The notes beneath the pieces were generated by a model that ran no database searches, was not told the DNA's origin, and saw only the letters and a program-made list of their open reading frames with translations. Position numbers and translations under genes: made by a program. A DNA stretch of 64,000 nucleotides, taken from contig NZ_JAEPRQ010000001.1 of the NCBI RefSeq assembly GCF_016629665.1, forward strand, positions 372,001-436,000. The letters run 5' to 3'. Within the stretch, counting starts at the first letter, position 1; every line of letters begins with the position of its first letter. Below, piece after piece: positions 8,878 to 18,827 of the stretch. This DNA comes from Paracoccus caeni (GTDB lineage Bacteria; Pseudomonadota; Alphaproteobacteria; Rhodobacterales; Rhodobacteraceae).

Positions 8878-10149
8878 TCACGGCTGGCCCAACAGCAGAT
8901 CCTCCAGCACCAGCGCCATGACCTTGGCGCTGTCCAGCATATCCGTCACGCCGATCCACTCGTCCGGCTGATGCGCCAGATCCAGCACCCCCGGCCCATA
9001 GGCGATGCAGTTCTTCAGCTTGCCGATCCGGTCGATATGCTTCTGGTCATAGGTGCCGGGGCTGACGACATAACCCGCCTCGCGCCCCAGAACCCGCTGA
9101 ATCGCCGCCGCCGTGGTCCGCACGACGGGGGCATCCTTGTCGGTCATCGAGGGCACTACCTCGAACAGGTCGCGCACCTCATAGCGGAAACTGGGCCGCT
9201 GAGCCTTCACTCGCTCCAGCAGGGCGGTGACCTCGGCCTTCACGTCGCGCAGATCCTCTTCGATCAGGAAGCGGCGGTCGATGATGATCCGGCAGCGGTC
9301 GGGCACGCAGGGCGCGGGCAGCCCGGTGAAATCCGCCGCCTGCTCCGCCGCGCCGCCATGGATCGAGTTGATGTTCAGCGTCGAGGATCGCGCCCCTTCC
9401 GGGATCACCGGCATCTCGGTGTGTTTGCTGGCCAGCAGCGGCCACAATGTCGCCTCCATCTCTTCCAGCACCGCGCCCATATGCCGGACCGCACAATCGC
9501 CAAGGAACGGCATCGAGCCATGCGCGATCCGGCCCTGGGTCTCTATCTCGGCCCACCAGACGCCGCGATGGCCCAGACAGATGCGGTCCTTGTGCAGCGG
9601 TTCGGGGATAATGACATGCTGGACATGGGCGAACGCGCCCTGACTTGCCAGATAGGCGACACCGCCATAGCCGCCCGATTCCTCGTCGGCGGTGGCGCTG
9701 ATCTCGATACTGCCGGCGTGATCGGGATGGGTGGCCACGAAAGCCTCGGCGGCGATGATGCTGGCGGCCAGCCCGCCCTTCATGTCGCAGGCGCCGCGCC
9801 CGTAAATCTTGTCGCCGTCCAGCTCGCCGCCGAACGGGTCGCGGGTCCAGCCATGACCGACCTCGACCACGTCATGATGGCTGTTGAAATGCACGCAATC
9901 GCCGGGGCGGCTGCCCTTGCGACGGGCGACGATATTCCAGCGCGGAAATTCCTCGCTGTCGCCGGGGGTGCCATGGGCGCGAACCAGTTCGCAATCCCAT
10001 CCCTGCGGCGCCATCCTCGCCTCAAGATAGTCGCAAATGTCGCGGTAATGGCGGCCCGGAGGGTTCAGCGTCGGGATACGGATCAGGTCTTGCGTCAGCG
10101 CGATCAGCGCCTCGCGGCGGGCATCTATGGCGGCTTTGAGATCGGTCAT
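8878..10149 (-). CDS. M20 family deacylase (acetylornithine deacetylase / succinyl-diaminopimelate desuccinylase type)
   Basis: A 423-residue zinc metallopeptidase-fold amidohydrolase. Visible metal/catalytic motifs are FNSHHDVV (His and Asp), YGRGACDMKGGLA (second Asp), ATADEESGGYGG (catalytic Glu pair) and VIPEPL. The TLNPPG start motif is common in the ArgE/DapE group. It probably removes an acyl group from an amino acid derivative; the exact substrate cannot be fixed, and a proper dapE or argE may lie elsewhere. The start at 10149 (MTDLKAAID) precedes the conserved region; a start at 10227 would run into the liv terminator. It follows the liv operon on the same strand behind a strong terminator. 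Confidence 0.87.
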   Translation of the reverse strand: MTDLKAAIDARREALIALTQDLIRIPTLNPPGRHYRDICDYLEARMAPQGWDCELVRAHGTPGDSEEFPRWNIVARRKGSRPGDCVHFNSHHDVVEVGHGWTRDPFGGELDGDKIYGRGACDMKGGLAASIIAAEAFVATHPDHAGSIEISATADEESGGYGGVAYLASQGAFAHVQHVIIPEPLHKDRICLGHRGVWWAEIETQGRIAHGSMPFLGDCAVRHMGAVLEEMEATLWPLLASKHTEMPVIPEGARSSTLNINSIHGGAAEQAADFTGLPAPCVPDRCRIIIDRRFLIEEDLRDVKAEVTALLERVKAQRPSFRYEVRDLFEVVPSMTDKDAPVVRTTAAAIQRVLGREAGYVVSPGTYDQKHIDRIGKLKNCIAYGPGVLDLAHQPDEWIGVTDMLDSAKVMALVLEDLLLGQP

Positions 10150-10226
10150 AAGCGGCAGGCTAGGCGAGCCTGTGGGGGCTGACAATCCCCGCTTGTCCGC
10201 AGAGCCAAAGACAACCGGCGGCTGCA

Positions 10227-10259
10227 TAAAATAAAACCGGCGCCGCAGGGGCGCCGGTT
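10227..10259 (-). terminator. Rho-independent terminator of the liv operon
   Basis: AACCGGCGCC (10235-10244) and GGCGCCGGTT (10250-10259) form a perfect 10-bp stem with a 5-base loop. On the minus strand it is followed by TTTTATTTTA. It lies just after livM. Confidence 0.85.
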
Positions 10260-10280
10260 GGAATTAAGGCAGAAGTGGTG

Positions 10281-11612
10281 TCACTTCTCGGGGACAAGGC
10301 CCCTTGGCGCGAAGCGTAGCACCAGTAGCAGCACCGCCCCCATTGCGATGAAGCGCATATGCGCGGCGCTGCCCAGAAGATGCGTCTTCACGTCGCCCGC
10401 AGGCAGCGGCGAGACAAGGAAGCCGATCAGGTTCGGACCCCAGACTTCGGCCTTGATCCACAGGAACCAGATCAGAACCGCGCCCAGAACCGCGCCCCAG
10501 TTATTGCCCGAGCCGCCGACGATCACCATCACCCAGATCAGGAAGGTATAGCGCAGCGGGTTATACTGGGTCGGCGCCATCAGCCCGTCCAGCGTCACCA
10601 TCATCGCGCCCGCGATCCCGATCACGGCAGAGCCGAGAACGAAGATCTGCAGATGCCGGGCGGTCACGTCCTTGCCCATGGCCTCAGCGGCGGTTTCGTT
10701 GTCGCGGATGGCCCGCATCATCCGGCCCCATGGCGATTTCAGCGCCAGTTCGGCCAGAAGAATGATCGACAGCAGCACGACAAGGAACAGCGACAGATAG
10801 CAGATCTTGACCCAGATCCCCGAGGCCTCGGCCACGCTGAAGCCCCAACGGGCGGCGAAGTCGATGAATTCGGGGTTCTGCTGAAGCTGTATCTCGTAAG
10901 GCACCGGGCGCGGAACGCCGGTGATGTTGTTGACGCCGCGCGCCAGCCATTCCTCGTTACGAAGGACCGAGACGATGATCTCGCCGATGCCCAGCGTGGC
11001 GATGGCAAGATAGTCCGAACGCAGGCCAAGCGCGACCTTGCCCACCGCCCATGCCGCCGCTGCCGCAAAGGCACCGCCGACCAGCCAGGACAGCAGGACC
11101 GGCATGCCAAGGCCGCCGATATTGCCATAGCGCGAGGGGTTGTTCGCCTCGATCGCGGTCGAGGCCGGGCCGAAGAGCCAGCGATAAAGCAGCAGACCGG
11201 CCAACAGGATCAGGGCGACGGCCCATCCCTTTCGGAACCGGGTCCAGACCACCTTGGCCAGCGCCAGCGTGCCAAGTCCGACGGCCAGCGACAGCAGCAG
11301 ACGCGGACCGCCTGCCTGCCACGCGCCCTCGACAGGCGGCAGCGAGACCAGAACCGGGGCAAGGCCGCCAAGGGCCAGAAAGCCCACGACGCCCACGTTG
11401 AAGAGGCCGGCATAGCCCCATTGCATATTCACCCCAAGCGCCACGATGGCCGAGATCAGCCCGACGTTCAGGATGGCTAGTGCGGTGTTCCAGCTACCCG
11501 AGAACATGCCGTTACGAACGGTGCCCTCAAGGATGAACAGCACTGCAAGGATGGCGAAGAAGATCGGGGCGCGCCACGGGTTTGCGGCAGAGGCTTGACG
11601 ATTGGTTGACAT
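10281..11612 (-). CDS. livM: Branched-chain amino acid ABC transporter permease LivM
   Basis: A 443-residue inner-membrane permease of the BPD_transp_2 family and one half of the Liv channel. It has about ten hydrophobic segments and the family motif LGSAVIGIAGAMM with the downstream loop YNPLRYTFLIWVMVIVGGSGNNWG. It is longer than the E. coli-type protein because of an extra N-terminal membrane region and a loop near residues 150-180, typical of alphaproteobacterial forms. It is the last gene of livG-livF-livH-livM and starts 12 bases after livH. Confidence 0.92.
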   Translation of the reverse strand: MSTNRQASAANPWRAPIFFAILAVLFILEGTVRNGMFSGSWNTALAILNVGLISAIVALGVNMQWGYAGLFNVGVVGFLALGGLAPVLVSLPPVEGAWQAGGPRLLLSLAVGLGTLALAKVVWTRFRKGWAVALILLAGLLLYRWLFGPASTAIEANNPSRYGNIGGLGMPVLLSWLVGGAFAAAAAWAVGKVALGLRSDYLAIATLGIGEIIVSVLRNEEWLARGVNNITGVPRPVPYEIQLQQNPEFIDFAARWGFSVAEASGIWVKICYLSLFLVVLLSIILLAELALKSPWGRMMRAIRDNETAAEAMGKDVTARHLQIFVLGSAVIGIAGAMMVTLDGLMAPTQYNPLRYTFLIWVMVIVGGSGNNWGAVLGAVLIWFLWIKAEVWGPNLIGFLVSPLPAGDVKTHLLGSAAHMRFIAMGAVLLLVLRFAPRGLVPEK

Positions 11613-11624
11613 GTCCTGACCTCC

Positions 11625-12632
11625 TTACACCGATTTTCCGCGGAACAGGCCGGTTGGCCTGAACAGCAGCACCACGATCAGAATGACGAAACTGACCGCG
11701 AATTTGTATTCCGTCCCCAGCAGTTGCAGCAGTCCGCCCGGCTCCCAGTTCGGGAACAGATAGCCCGCGACCTTGACCCAAGGGTAAGTGATCGCAACCT
11801 CGGAAAAGGCGACGATAAAGCCGCCTGCGATTGCGCCCAGCGGATTGCCAAGCCCGCCGACAATGGCGGCGGCAAAGATCGGCAGCAGGATCTGGAAGTA
11901 GTTGAAGGGCCGGAAGGACTTGTCGAGGCCGTAAAGCACGCCCGCAATGGTCGCGAGACCCGCCGCGATGATCCATGTCATGCGCACGACCTTTTCGGGA
12001 TCGATCCCCGACAGCAGCGCCAGATCCTCATTGTCGGAATAGGCGCGCATCGCCTTGCCCGACTTGGTGCGGTTCAGGAACCAGAAAAGCGCCCAGACCA
12101 CCAGCACCGCGATAACCAGCGTCAGCGCCTGCGTGGTGCGGAAGGCCAGACCTTCCTGCAACCCGGTCATTTCGCGGAAGTCGCGGACCGTGATGACAAA
12201 GCGCGCGCCGTCGTCGAAGCGCTGTTCATCGACGCCGATGATCAGACGGGTCAGGCCGTTCATGACGAACATGACCCCGACCGAGGCCATCACGAAGATG
12301 ATCGGTGCGGCCTTCTGCACCCGGTAGAACCTATAGACGACGCGGTCGGTGCCCAGCACCAGAAGCGCGGTGGCGGCGATGCCGAAGGGCAGGGCCAGCA
12401 GCGCCGTCGGCAGCACGCCCAGCGAAATGCCCAGTGATTGCAGCCCCCATGTCACGATGATGGTGATGGCCGCGCCGAAGGCCATGGTGTCGCCATGGGC
12501 AAAGTTCGAAAAGCGCAGGATACCGTAGATCAGCGTCACCCCAAGCGCGCCAAGCGCAAGCTGTGCGCCATAGGCGGCAGCGGGGATGAAGACGAAGTTC
12601 AGAAAGACCACAAGGGCGTTGAGAATATCCAT
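11625..12632 (-). CDS. livH: Branched-chain amino acid ABC transporter permease LivH
   Basis: A 335-residue membrane permease and partner of LivM. It is hydrophobic throughout, with the family motifs GALGVTLIYGILRFSNFAHGD near the N-terminus (the long loop that defines LivH) and GIDPEKVVRMTWIIAAGLATIAGVLYG later, which contacts the ATPases. It starts 3 bases after livF, so translational coupling is likely. The substrate is a branched-chain or related amino acid; the sequence alone does not narrow this further. Confidence 0.93.
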   Translation of the reverse strand: MDILNALVVFLNFVFIPAAAYGAQLALGALGVTLIYGILRFSNFAHGDTMAFGAAITIIVTWGLQSLGISLGVLPTALLALPFGIAATALLVLGTDRVVYRFYRVQKAAPIIFVMASVGVMFVMNGLTRLIIGVDEQRFDDGARFVITVRDFREMTGLQEGLAFRTTQALTLVIAVLVVWALFWFLNRTKSGKAMRAYSDNEDLALLSGIDPEKVVRMTWIIAAGLATIAGVLYGLDKSFRPFNYFQILLPIFAAAIVGGLGNPLGAIAGGFIVAFSEVAITYPWVKVAGYLFPNWEPGGLLQLLGTEYKFAVSFVILIVVLLFRPTGLFRGKSV

Positions 12633-12635
12633 GGC

Positions 12636-13385
12636 TCAGCCCCCCAGGAATGTGCGTCTGACTTCCGGGTCGGCCATCAGGGCCTCGCCGGTGTCGGTGT
12701 AGCGATTGGTGCCTTGCACAAGGACATAGCCGATATCAGCGATCTCCAGTGCCTGACGGGCATTCTGTTCGACCATCAGGATCGAGATGCCGGTGCGGGC
12801 GATTTCGATGATGCGGTCGAACAACTCGTCCATGACGATGGGGCTGACGCCTGCGGTCGGCTCGTCCAGCATCAGAAGCCGGGGCCGGGTCATCAGCGCG
12901 CGGCCCACGGCCACCTGCTGACGCTGGCCGCCGGACAATTCGCCTGCCGCCTGCTTGCGCTTTTCGGCCACGGCGGGAAACAGATGATAGACCTGCTCGA
13001 TGGTGTCCTTGATGTCGTCCTTGCGGATGAAGGCGCCCATTTCAAGGTTCTCCTCGACCGTCATGGTCGGGAAGATGTTGTGAACCTGCGGCACGAACCC
13101 CATGCCCTTGTAAACGCGCTCTTGCGGGGACAGCTTGATGATATCCTCACCATCCAGCTTCACGCTGCCTTCGCGCAGCGGCAGCATCCCGAAAACGGCC
13201 TTCATCGCGGTGGATTTGCCAGCGCCGTTCGGGCCGACGATCACTGCGATCTGGCCCATATCGACCTGCAGCGTGCAGCCATGCAGGATGTCGGCCTTGC
13301 CATAGCCGCCGCGCATCGCGGTCGCGGAAAGATAGGGCTCTTTCGCCTGCGTCGCGGGTGCGGCCTGTGTCTGAACCTGGCTCAT
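12636..13385 (-). CDS. livF: Branched-chain amino acid ABC transporter ATP-binding protein LivF
   Basis: A 249-residue ABC ATPase. Walker A is GPNGAGKST, the signature is LSGGQRQQVAVGRALM, and Walker B is RLLMLDEPTAG. A 20-residue N-terminal extension (SQVQTQAAP...) precedes the core. The start at 13385 overlaps the livG stop by 4 bases (ATGA arrangement), so the two are translationally coupled. An in-frame start at 13526 lies inside livG and is rejected. Confidence 0.94.
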   Translation of the reverse strand: MSQVQTQAAPATQAKEPYLSATAMRGGYGKADILHGCTLQVDMGQIAVIVGPNGAGKSTAMKAVFGMLPLREGSVKLDGEDIIKLSPQERVYKGMGFVPQVHNIFPTMTVEENLEMGAFIRKDDIKDTIEQVYHLFPAVAEKRKQAAGELSGGQRQQVAVGRALMTRPRLLMLDEPTAGVSPIVMDELFDRIIEIARTGISILMVEQNARQALEIADIGYVLVQGTNRYTDTGEALMADPEVRRTFLGG

Positions 13386-14173
13386 ACGACACCCCCTTCG
13401 GCCTTGACCTTGTTCTTCAGCCCGGTGCCCAGATAGGCCTCGATCACGTCCTCGTTCTGCATGATCTGATCGGCCGGACCCTGGGCCAGAACCTTGCCTG
13501 CGGCCATGACGATCACCGGATCGCAAAGGCGGCCGATGAAATCCATGTCGTGCTCGATCACGCAGAAAGTATAGCCGCGTTCTTTGTTCAGCCGGACGAT
13601 GGCATCGCCAATGGTGCCCAGAAGTGTCCGGTTCACGCCTGCGCCAACCTCGTCCAGAAAGACGATCTTGGCATCGACCATCATCGTGCGGCCAAGTTCC
13701 AGCAGCTTCTTCTGACCGCCGGACAGGTTGCCGGCCTTCTCATGGGTCAGGTGGCGGATGGTCAGAAAGTCCAGAACCTCGTCGGCCTTCTTGCGCAACT
13801 CGGCCTCTTCGCGTTCGATCCGGGCGCGTTGCAGCCATGTCTTCCAGATCGTCTCGCCGCTTTGAGCGCCGGGAACCATCATCAGGTTCTCTCGCACGGT
13901 CATCGAGGAAAATTCATGCGCAAGCTGGAACGTCCGCAACAGCCCGCGATGGAACAACTCGTGGGGGGGCAGGCCGGTGATGTCCTCGCCGTCCATCGTC
14001 ACCTTGCCCGAAGTGGGGGGCAGAACGCCCGCAATGACGTTGAACAGCGTCGATTTTCCGGCACCGTTCGGGCCGATCAGCCCGGTGATCGAGCCGGTCT
14101 CGATGGTGATGCTGGCACCATCCACGGCCCTGAATCCACCGAAATGTCGGTGTAGGTCTTCGACCTTGATCAT
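13382..14173 (-). CDS. livG: Branched-chain amino acid ABC transporter ATP-binding protein LivG
   Basis: A 263-residue ABC ATPase paired with LivF. Walker A is GPNGAGKSTLFN, the signature is LSGGQKKLLELGRTMM, and Walker B is KIVFLDEVGAGVN. The Walker B aspartate is followed by EVGAG rather than the usual EPxAG. The long insert between Walker A and the signature (RGLLRTFQLAHEFSSMTVRENL) is typical of LivG. It is the first gene of the livGFHM block and lies 113 bases after livK, with a hairpin in the gap. Confidence 0.94.
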   Translation of the reverse strand: MIKVEDLHRHFGGFRAVDGASITIETGSITGLIGPNGAGKSTLFNVIAGVLPPTSGKVTMDGEDITGLPPHELFHRGLLRTFQLAHEFSSMTVRENLMMVPGAQSGETIWKTWLQRARIEREEAELRKKADEVLDFLTIRHLTHEKAGNLSGGQKKLLELGRTMMVDAKIVFLDEVGAGVNRTLLGTIGDAIVRLNKERGYTFCVIEHDMDFIGRLCDPVIVMAAGKVLAQGPADQIMQNEDVIEAYLGTGLKNKVKAEGGVV

Positions 14174-14234
14174 TCTTTAATCCCTGTCTTCACCGATAGG
14201 AGAAGTGTGTCCGCTTGTTACGGATTTGTCATTG

Positions 14235-14269
14235 AAAAATGGCCCGGCGCCCTGAAAGGGAGCCGGGCC
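14235..14269 (-). terminator. Hairpin between livK and livG (attenuating terminator)
   Basis: GGCCCGGC (14241-14248) pairs with GCCGGGCC (14262-14269). On the minus strand an ATTTTT tract follows. It lies directly after livK and before livG, so it could let the binding protein be made in excess over the membrane and ATPase parts. Confidence 0.7.
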
Positions 14270-14286
14270 GGAGCATTTCGCGCGGC

Positions 14287-15471
14287 TTAGCGGTAGCCGA
14301 CGACCTCCATTGCACCGTCCTTGAACTCGACCTGACGATAGACGCCTGCGGTCTCGCCCGGCTCGACCATCTCGATCGCGGCGCCACCAACGTAATCGAC
14401 GTCGCCGCCGCCATTGATGATTTCCAGCGCCTTGGCCAGCTCGCCCGGCAGGATCTGTTCGCCCGGCTCGTTGGCGACGTCCATCACCTTGTCTTTCCAG
14501 ACGGCGGGATCGCTGCTTTTCGCCGCAGCCATCGCCAGCATCATCAGCGCCGCGGCATCATAAGCCTCGGCTGCATAGGCGCTGGTTCCGTCGAAACCGG
14601 CTGCGGTCGCCATTTCAAGGAACTTCTCGCGGCCTTCACCTTCAGCGGCGGGGTTCTGACCGAAGCTGCCGTCGATTTCCGAGCCGAAATTGTCAACCAA
14701 AGCCTGACCGACCATGCCGTCGGGGAAGACGAAGGTTTCAAAGGCGCCGGTATCCAGCGCGCCGCGCACGACGCCCGAACCGCCCTGATCGACGTAACCG
14801 GCCACGACCAGCGCATCGCCGCCCGCTGCCGACAATGCCGCGACTTCTGCCGAATAGTCGGCCTTGCCGTCGTCGTGGGGTGCGTTGATCGTCACGCTAC
14901 CACCCTTGGCGGTGTAGGCTGCCGCAAAGCTGTCGGCCAGACCCTTGCCGTAATCGTTGTTGGTGTAGCTGATGGCGACGCTGTTGATGCCTTTTTCAAG
15001 GATGATGTCGGTCATCACTTCGCCCTGACGCGCATCCGAAGGCGAGGTGCGGAAGAACAGGCCGTTATCCTCGATCGTGGACAAAGCGGGCGAGGTCGCC
15101 GAGGGCGAGATCATCACGATGCCGTTCGGCTTGGCGACGTTTTCCAGCGACGCAATCGCTTCGCCCGAACACATGCCGCCGACGATGCCCTTGACGCCTT
15201 CGGCGGTAATCAGACGCTCGACAGTGGCGCTGGCCGCAGCGGCGTCAACGCAGGTCGAATCGCCCCGCACGCCGACGACGGTCGAGCCGTCCAGCAGCAG
15301 GCCCGAGTCGCTGACCTCTTTCATTGCCAGCTCAGCCCCGGCAGCCATGCCCGGCGCCATCGATTCCAGCGGTCCGGTAAAGCCCAGCGACATGCCCAGC
15401 TTGATCTCTTCAGCGCCGGCGGCACCAGCGATCAATGCACTGGCGGCGGTCGCAAGAAGCAGTTTTTTCAT
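14287..15471 (-). CDS. livK: Branched-chain amino acid ABC transporter substrate-binding protein
   Basis: A 394-residue periplasmic binding protein of the Peripla_BP_6 (LivJ/LivK) group. It has a clear signal peptide (MKKLLLATAASALIAGAAGA, cut before EEIKLG), then EIKLGMSLGFTGPLESM, the opening typical of this family. Two cysteines (STCVDAA and GGMCSGEA) probably form the family disulfide. It is separated from livG by a hairpin. The preceding 115 bases (15472-15586) probably contain the operon promoter. Confidence 0.92.
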   Translation of the reverse strand: MKKLLLATAASALIAGAAGAEEIKLGMSLGFTGPLESMAPGMAAGAELAMKEVSDSGLLLDGSTVVGVRGDSTCVDAAAASATVERLITAEGVKGIVGGMCSGEAIASLENVAKPNGIVMISPSATSPALSTIEDNGLFFRTSPSDARQGEVMTDIILEKGINSVAISYTNNDYGKGLADSFAAAYTAKGGSVTINAPHDDGKADYSAEVAALSAAGGDALVVAGYVDQGGSGVVRGALDTGAFETFVFPDGMVGQALVDNFGSEIDGSFGQNPAAEGEGREKFLEMATAAGFDGTSAYAAEAYDAAALMMLAMAAAKSSDPAVWKDKVMDVANEPGEQILPGELAKALEIINGGGDVDYVGGAAIEMVEPGETAGVYRQVEFKDGAMEVVGYR

Positions 15472-15586
15472 TTTTTGTCTCCCAGTTGGAAATCTTTTCC
15501 TGCCGTGCAGGTTAAAAGGGCGGTTGCCAAAAGAAAAGCGTGATATTCTGGCATTTACGAGGCTTTTCAGGCAAGTTTATTGCCCG

Positions 15587-16078
15587 TTACCGCCAGCCCA
15601 GATGCTGTTTCTGACGCCGGAACGGAATACTCAGCAGCGCGATCAGCAACCAGCCCCCGGCAAAACCGATTCCCGCGGCCCATAGACCTGCGGCGGTAAC
15701 CGGAATCGCCGGACTGAAATCGGACCAAGTGGCGGCAAGGGTTTCGGTGTCCCGCAGGCGGTGGGGCAGGGCCATCCGCTCCAGCGGCGATGCAATGCGC
15801 AGCATGGCCAGATCGGCGCGGGCATGGTCCAGCCGGGTGAAGGCGCGGCGCATGTCATCCTGATGCAGATCGCGGAAACGGCTGCCCGACAGATCGGCCA
15901 GCGCTTCTTCGCGGCTCAGACCTGCCCGAGTGGCGCTGGCGTCGAATTCCTGCACCACGCGGGCCAGCGAATCGACCTGCCCGCCAAGGCGCTGAACGTA
16001 TTGATCGGAAAAGGCCGGGAACTGCGACAGGCAGACGGCGCAAGCGATGCCGCCCGCCAGTCGCAGCACCCCGATCAT
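15587..16078 (-). CDS. DUF2937 family membrane protein
   Basis: A 163-residue protein of the DUF2937 family, function unknown. It has an N-terminal signal/anchor ([22 protein letters not shown]), a helical periplasmic middle part with many charged residues, a second hydrophobic segment ([25 protein letters not shown]) and a basic tail. Its start overlaps the proS stop by 4 bases, so it is co-translated with prolyl-tRNA synthetase, an arrangement common in Rhodobacteraceae. Confidence 0.8.
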   Translation of the reverse strand: MIGVLRLAGGIACAVCLSQFPAFSDQYVQRLGGQVDSLARVVQEFDASATRAGLSREEALADLSGSRFRDLHQDDMRRAFTRLDHARADLAMLRIASPLERMALPHRLRDTETLAATWSDFSPAIPVTAAGLWAAGIGFAGGWLLIALLSIPFRRQKQHLGWR

Positions 16079-17442
16079 TTCGCCGCAGCCGGAGCGCCTG
16101 CGTTCAGCACCGGCAGATAGATCTGCTGCAGTCGATCCACGGCTTCCTGCGGCGACATCTCTTCGCTTTCGCCGGTGCGGCGGTTGGTCAGCTCGACCTT
16201 GTTATTGGCAAGGCCACGCGGCCCGACCGTCACCCGCCACGGCAGGCCGATCAGATCCATGCTGGCGAATTTCGCCCCCGCACGTTCGTCGCGGTCGTCG
16301 TAAAGCGGGTCCAGACCGCGGGTCTTCAACTCGGCATAGATCGCCTCGCAGGCGCTGTCGGTGGATACGTCGCCCTGTTTCAGGTTGACGATACCGACAT
16401 GGAAGGGCGTCACGCCTTCGGGCCAGATGATGCCCTTGTCGTCATGGCTGGCCTCGATGATCGCGCCCAGCAGGCGGCTGACACCGATGCCGTGGCTGCC
16501 CATGTGAACCGGCACGCGGCTGCCATCGGGGCCCACGACCGTTGCGCCCATCGGCTCGGAATATTTGGTGCCGAAATAGAAGATCTGGCCGACTTCGATG
16601 CCGCGTGCGGAACGGCGGCGATCCTCGGGGATCTGGTCGAACAGTGCCTGATCGTGGGTTTCATCGGTGCGGGCATAACGGCTGGTGAATTCTTCCAGCA
16701 CCGCCTGACATTGTTCCACGTCATCATAATCGATCTGGCGATCGCCGAATGTCAGATCGGTGATCTGGCTGTCATAGAAGACCTCGGATTCGCCGGTTTC
16801 GGCCAGCACAAGGAATTCATGCGTGTAATCGCCACCAATCGGGCCGCCATCGGCACGCATCGGGATGGCTTGCAGGCCCATCCGCTCATAGGTCCGCAGA
16901 TAGCTGACCAGATGGCGGTTATAGGCGTGCAGCGCGTCTTCCTTGGTCAGGTCGAAATTGTAACCGTCCTTCATCAGGAATTCGCGGCCACGCATGACGC
17001 CGAAGCGCGGGCGGATCTCGTCGCGGAACTTCCACTGGATGTGATACAGCGTCAGCGGCAGATCCTTGTAGCTGTTCACATGGCTGCGGAAGATATCCGT
17101 CACCATCTCCTCATTCGTCGGACCATACAGCAGGTCGCGCTTGTGGCGGTCCTTGATGCGCAGCATTTCTTCGCCGTAATCGTCGTAACGGCCGCTTTCG
17201 CGCCACAGATCGGCCGATTGCAGCGTCGGCATCAGCAACGGGATATGGCCCGCGCGCTGCTGTTCCTCATGCACGATCTGCTCGATCCGGCGCAGCACCT
17301 TCAGGCCCAGCGGCAGCCATGAATAGATGCCTGCGGCCTGCTGCTTGATCATACCCGCGCGCAGCATCAGGCGATGGCTGACGATCTGGGCCTCTTTGGG
17401 GTCTTCCTTCAGCACGGGCAGGAAGTAGCGCGACAGACGCAT
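16075..17442 (-). CDS. proS: Prolyl-tRNA synthetase (short alphaproteobacterial form)
   Basis: A 455-residue class II aminoacyl-tRNA synthetase that charges tRNA-Pro. Visible are the N-terminal class II core with [20 protein letters not shown], motif 2 ([22 protein letters not shown]) and motif 3 ([17 protein letters not shown]). Unlike the E. coli enzyme of about 570 residues, it lacks the internal INS editing domain: motif 2 continues directly through YDSQITDL into the rest of the core. This short architecture is the norm in alphaproteobacteria. The C-terminal anticodon-binding domain is complete. Confidence 0.95.
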   Translation of the reverse strand: MRLSRYFLPVLKEDPKEAQIVSHRLMLRAGMIKQQAAGIYSWLPLGLKVLRRIEQIVHEEQQRAGHIPLLMPTLQSADLWRESGRYDDYGEEMLRIKDRHKRDLLYGPTNEEMVTDIFRSHVNSYKDLPLTLYHIQWKFRDEIRPRFGVMRGREFLMKDGYNFDLTKEDALHAYNRHLVSYLRTYERMGLQAIPMRADGGPIGGDYTHEFLVLAETGESEVFYDSQITDLTFGDRQIDYDDVEQCQAVLEEFTSRYARTDETHDQALFDQIPEDRRRSARGIEVGQIFYFGTKYSEPMGATVVGPDGSRVPVHMGSHGIGVSRLLGAIIEASHDDKGIIWPEGVTPFHVGIVNLKQGDVSTDSACEAIYAELKTRGLDPLYDDRDERAGAKFASMDLIGLPWRVTVGPRGLANNKVELTNRRTGESEEMSPQEAVDRLQQIYLPVLNAGAPAAAK

Positions 17443-17618
17443 GAACGGGATCCTTCGACAATCTTCAGGTTCCGAGCGTTAGCGGATCGGCCCGCACTTG
17501 CCAAGAACCGTCGCCCGATCCGAACGGAACGGTTTCGCACATGCAGCATGTTCCAGCTTGAAACCAACCCATGCTGCGGTCACATTGCCGGGGTTGTAAC
17601 CCCTGCGGAGCCTTGCCC

Positions 17619-18827
17619 ATGCGTATGCCGATCCACAAACAGATCATCTGGTGGAGCGTCGCCGGTTTGCTGCTGCTACTGACCATGTGGCTTCTGGGGC
17701 AGGCGATCCTGCCGTTCATCCTTGGCGCAGGCATCGCCTATCTGCTGGACCCGGTCGCCGATCGGCTGGAGCGGATGGGCCTTTCCCGCACGCTGTCCGT
17801 CGTGGTGATCACCTTTGTCGTGGTGCTGATCTTCGTCGCCGCCGTGCTGCTGCTGGTTCCGATCGTCGTCCGTCAGGCCGCCGCCCTGATCGAGACCATG
17901 CCCGACATGCTGCAACAGGGGCAGGAATTCCTGACCGCGCGCTTCCCCGATCTGCTGCCCGAAGGCGGCACGCTTGGCAGCGCGATGAGCGATCTCAACG
18001 CCGCCATGGGCGAGCAATGGGGCACCATCGCGCAATCGGTGCTGACCTCGGTCGGCGGCATGATCAGTATGGTGGCGATCCTTGTCATCGCGCCGGTCGT
18101 GGCCTTCTACCTGCTGCTCGACTGGGACCGCATGGTCCGCCATATCGACCGCCTGCTGCCGAGAGAGCATGCCCCCACGATCCGCCGCATCGCCGGTGAT
18201 ATCGATGAGACGCTGTCGGGCTTTCTGCGCGGGCAGGGGCTGGTGATCCTGATCCTCGGCACCTGGTATTCGATCATGCTGATGCTGGTCGGTCTGCCCT
18301 TTGGCTTCTTCATCGGGGTGATGGCCGCGATCCTGTCGCTGATCCCCTATGTCGGCGTGCTGATCGGCGGGGCGACGGCCATCGGGGTCGCCCTGTTCAG
18401 CTTCTGGGGCGACTGGTTCTGGATCGCCTCGGTCGTTGCGATCTTCGGGTTGGGGCAGTTGGTTGAGGGTAACTATCTGCAACCCAAGATCGTCGGCGGC
18501 CATGTCGGTCTGCATCCGGTCTGGCTGCTGCTGGCCTTGTCGGTCTTTGGCACGCTTTTCGGCTTTGTCGGCATGGTGGCCGCGGTGCCGATGGCCGCGA
18601 CCCTTGGCGTCATCGCCCGCTTCCTGACCGAGCGTTACCGAGATTCGGCGCTTTATACCGGGCAGGTGCTGCCACCTGAGCCGGGCCAGCCGCAACTGAT
18701 CGAGATTGTGCCGACGGGCACTGTCGAGCAACAGATCCGCACCGCGCGTCTGGCCGCCGACCGCAATCGCGCCCAAGGCCAGATCGAGGAAATGCAGCAC
18801 GAGCTTGAACGGAAGAACGCCGAGTAA
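17619..18827 (+). CDS. AI-2E family transporter (PerM/YdiK type)
   Basis: A 402-residue inner-membrane protein with about seven to eight hydrophobic segments. The AI-2E family is named for proposed autoinducer-2 export, but many members are antiporters or have unknown substrates. Family marks are GAGIAYLLDPVADRLERMG near the N-terminus and the C-terminal half PYVGVLIGG, then EGNYLQPKIVGGHVGLHPVW. The start at 17619 has GGAG eight bases upstream. The stop abuts the start codon of the next gene (hdaA) with no gap. Confidence 0.85.
   Translation: MRMPIHKQIIWWSVAGLLLLLTMWLLGQAILPFILGAGIAYLLDPVADRLERMGLSRTLSVVVITFVVVLIFVAAVLLLVPIVVRQAAALIETMPDMLQQGQEFLTARFPDLLPEGGTLGSAMSDLNAAMGEQWGTIAQSVLTSVGGMISMVAILVIAPVVAFYLLLDWDRMVRHIDRLLPREHAPTIRRIAGDIDETLSGFLRGQGLVILILGTWYSIMLMLVGLPFGFFIGVMAAILSLIPYVGVLIGGATAIGVALFSFWGDWFWIASVVAIFGLGQLVEGNYLQPKIVGGHVGLHPVWLLLALSVFGTLFGFVGMVAAVPMAATLGVIARFLTERYRDSALYTGQVLPPEPGQPQLIEIVPTGTVEQQIRTARLAADRNRAQGQIEEMQHELERKNAE

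Noticed and set aside
7621-10182. Plus-strand open frame of 853 codons opposite ecsC, the CDF gene and the deacylase
   Set aside because: It spans three minus-strand genes and is rich in Asp/Arg/His/Gln, as expected for antisense of high-GC codons; no domain is visible.
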